A DNA stretch of 5,768 nucleotides from Patescibacteria group bacterium. GTDB taxonomy: Bacteria; Patescibacteriota; Minisyncoccia; Phycocordibacterales; JAGLOS01. The stretch is taken from the NCBI GenBank assembly GCA_018814635.1, contig JAHIYV010000089.1, positions 1-5,768 on the forward strand, in the 5' to 3' direction. Each line of letters begins with the position of its first letter. Position 1 is the first letter of the stretch. Positions 4,697 through 5,768 of this stretch are shown here, in pieces. The notes under the pieces were generated by a model. That model did not search any database. It had not been told where the DNA came from and saw nothing but the letters and a program-made list of their open reading frames with translations. Position numbers and translations under genes: made by a program.

Positions 4697-5683
4697 TCCC
4701 ACTGTCTTTTTATCCACTCATACCCAATTAATTGTTTAAGTCTCTTTGTATCATCACCCCATTTCTTTATTGCTTTAGTAATTAAGTCTTCTTGTTTTTC
4801 AATACTCTCAAACACACGATTGGTTGTTTCTCTACGAATTTCTTCAAAAAATCTCTCAGCCGAGTTTAATTCTGGTGAATATGAAGGTAGGTGTATAAGG
4901 GTAAGACCTTCTATCTTGCTCATATCTTTTCTTCTATGACATGGAGCATTATCCCAAACTACAACTACATGCTTATCTGGATGTTGTTTTTTAAATTCTT
5001 GTAAAAATACCAGTGTCCCCTCACTATCCATTGCCGGCATAAGCAAATGAAAGTTGTGTCCAGAGATCGGAGCGACAGCTGAGCATAAATAGCGTATGTG
5101 TAAGCCTGTTGTTGAGGTAAAATTGCTCGGACTCCAACCCGTGACCAACTTCGTCGTATGTTTGTCATAAGTCCATATCGCATTTCATCTTGAAAATATA
5201 ATACTGTTTCTGGTTTTATATGCTCTGTAAAGCCCTTTTTTTAAAGATTTCTTGTTTTTCCTTGTTTCCTTTGTATGGATGTGATCTTGCTGATTTATAC
5301 GAATAATTGAATTGTTTTACATGATACCAAATTGTGTTTATAGGTATGTCTTTTTTATGCTTTTTTGCAATCCATTCTTTCATAAGAGGTATTGACCAAT
5401 ATGTTCCTCCTTTATCTATTTCTTTGATTAACTTGTTAAATATCTTTGTATCCCACACAGGGTTTCCTTCTGGACGCCCACCTTTACTCATTTTTAGAGC
5501 ATCTACACCTCCCTTGTTATATGTTGTTACCCAATACAAAACTGTTTTGCGTGTGACAACAAAGTCTTGCGCCACGGCAGTCTTAGATAATCCTTTTTTT
5601 AAACTGATAATCGCTCTAATACGGACCTTTTGTTCACTATCCCTTGAAGTTCTTGACTGCTTCGCGTAAACTAGTAATCGTAT
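4684..5683 (-). pseudogene. IS630-family DDE transposase, split by two frameshifts
   Basis: When the three frames are joined they give about 333 residues, the normal family length. The first frame (about 5683-5240) holds the helix-turn-helix region (KKGLSKTAVAQDFVVTRKTV) and the linker motif KGGRPEGNP. The second frame (about 5240-5092) holds the first catalytic Asp in VLYFQDEMRYGL and then VGVRAILPQQQAYTYA. The third frame (about 5092-4684) has YLCSAVAPISGHNF, the second Asp in VVVVWDNAPCH and the Glu in SPELNSAERF, 32 residues further on. All DDE residues survive. Each break equals one missing base: at the A7 run (5242-5236), and near GCTATTTA (about 5093-5086), where GCT-TAT-TTA is expected. 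No ATG, TTG or early GTG starts the first frame; the family N-terminus (RLLVYAKQSRTSRD) follows an ATA at 5683-5681, perhaps a lost ATG. Read as a decaying gene; a sequencing error at either break is possible. Confidence 0.88.
5236..5242 (-). other. A7 run at the first transposase frame break, possible -1 slippage site
   Basis: On the minus strand the first frame reads TTT AAA AAA AGG, then meets TAA at 5218-5216. Stepping back one base on the A7 gives AAA AAA AAG GGC and continues with KGFTEHIKPETVLYFQDE, the expected transposase sequence. Ribosomal or transcriptional slippage could therefore join frames one and two. No strong stimulatory stem is visible downstream, and the second break has no comparable site. 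Confidence 0.4.
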
Positions 5684-5744
5684 CCTTATTGTGTATATGT
5701 GTTTTTATGTGTGTATATTATGACATATTTTGAAATATCCGCAT

Positions 5745-5763
5745 AGTGGTTAATTGAGTTTGG
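5745..5763 (-). repeat. Right terminal inverted repeat of the IS630 element
   Basis: Read on the minus strand it is CCAAACTCAATTAACCACT, the partner of the left repeat. TA at 5764-5765 completes the presumed target duplication, five bases before the window ends. Confidence 0.88.
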
Positions 5764-5768
5764 TATAA

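Larger units (their letters stand above)
4678..5763 (-). mobile_element. IS630-family insertion sequence, complete ends, about 1086 bp
   Basis: Terminal inverted repeats of 19 bp (17 matching) bound the element, with TA directly outside both ends (4676-4677 and 5764-5765), as expected from the TA target duplication of the IS630/Tc1/mariner group. Inside is one transposase gene on the minus strand, filling almost the whole length; its stop codon lies within the left repeat. The length is usual for the family. The transposase is broken into three frames (see pseudogene entry), so the copy is probably not autonomous unless frameshifting rescues it. It inserted in the non-coding stretch beyond the coiled-coil gene without visibly breaking a gene on its left side; the right flank is outside the window. 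Confidence 0.9.

Noticed and set aside
5334..5669. 111-residue plus-strand open frame inside the IS
   Set aside because: It lies opposite the well-recognised HTH half of the transposase and has no independent motif.
1..5768. Alternative genetic code with TGA read as Gly or Trp, as in some CPR groups
   Set aside because: gatB and the other genes are full length without any in-frame TGA and Trp is TGG; five stops being TAA or TAG is too few to argue from.

Overview
The window is AT-rich, compact DNA of a kind I associate with Candidate Phyla Radiation (Patescibacteria, Parcubacteria-like) genomes. The reasons are a release factor 2 with a strongly shortened N-terminal domain, a stand-alone gatB, short genes of unknown function, no recognisable Shine-Dalgarno site before any gene, and promoters whose -10 boxes lie almost on top of the start codons. 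This assignment is inference. All predicted genes use TAA or TAG stops, and none needs TGA read as an amino acid.

Layout: 1-264 (minus strand) is the 5' part of prfB (release factor 2), cut by the window edge. Its start faces a divergent promoter region (265-423). To the right, on the plus strand, come a 38-residue highly acidic peptide gene (424-540) closed by a strong hairpin, a membrane-anchored protein resembling the DUF7282 type (627-1202), and a clear bidirectional Rho-independent terminator (1235-1270). Then follow gatB with its own promoter (1312-2739), a cluster of four perfect TATAAT boxes (2782-2835), and a 523-residue Lys/Glu/Gln-rich coiled-coil protein of unknown function (2842-4413). 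The last has internal tandem duplications and a C8 tract that could switch the coiled coil off by slippage.

The right end is mobile DNA. A 77-bp imperfect palindrome of the TCATTCC...GGAATGA type (4450-4526) is followed by a complete IS630-family insertion sequence (about 4678-5763), with 19-bp terminal inverted repeats and TA on both sides. Its transposase, on the minus strand, keeps all three DDE residues but is split over three reading frames and has no canonical start codon. One break lies on an A7 run that could allow -1 frameshifting. The other has no such explanation, so the element is most likely inactive.

The housekeeping genes (prfB, gatB) both serve translation: stop-codon termination and tRNA-dependent amidation of Glu-tRNA(Gln)/Asp-tRNA(Asn). 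They do not form one operon, and nearly every gene seems to carry its own promoter. I see no convincing new multi-gene system. The most interesting items are the C8 tract with repeats in the coiled-coil gene, the near-leaderless promoter architecture, the reduced RF2 domain 1 and the frame-split IS630 transposase.
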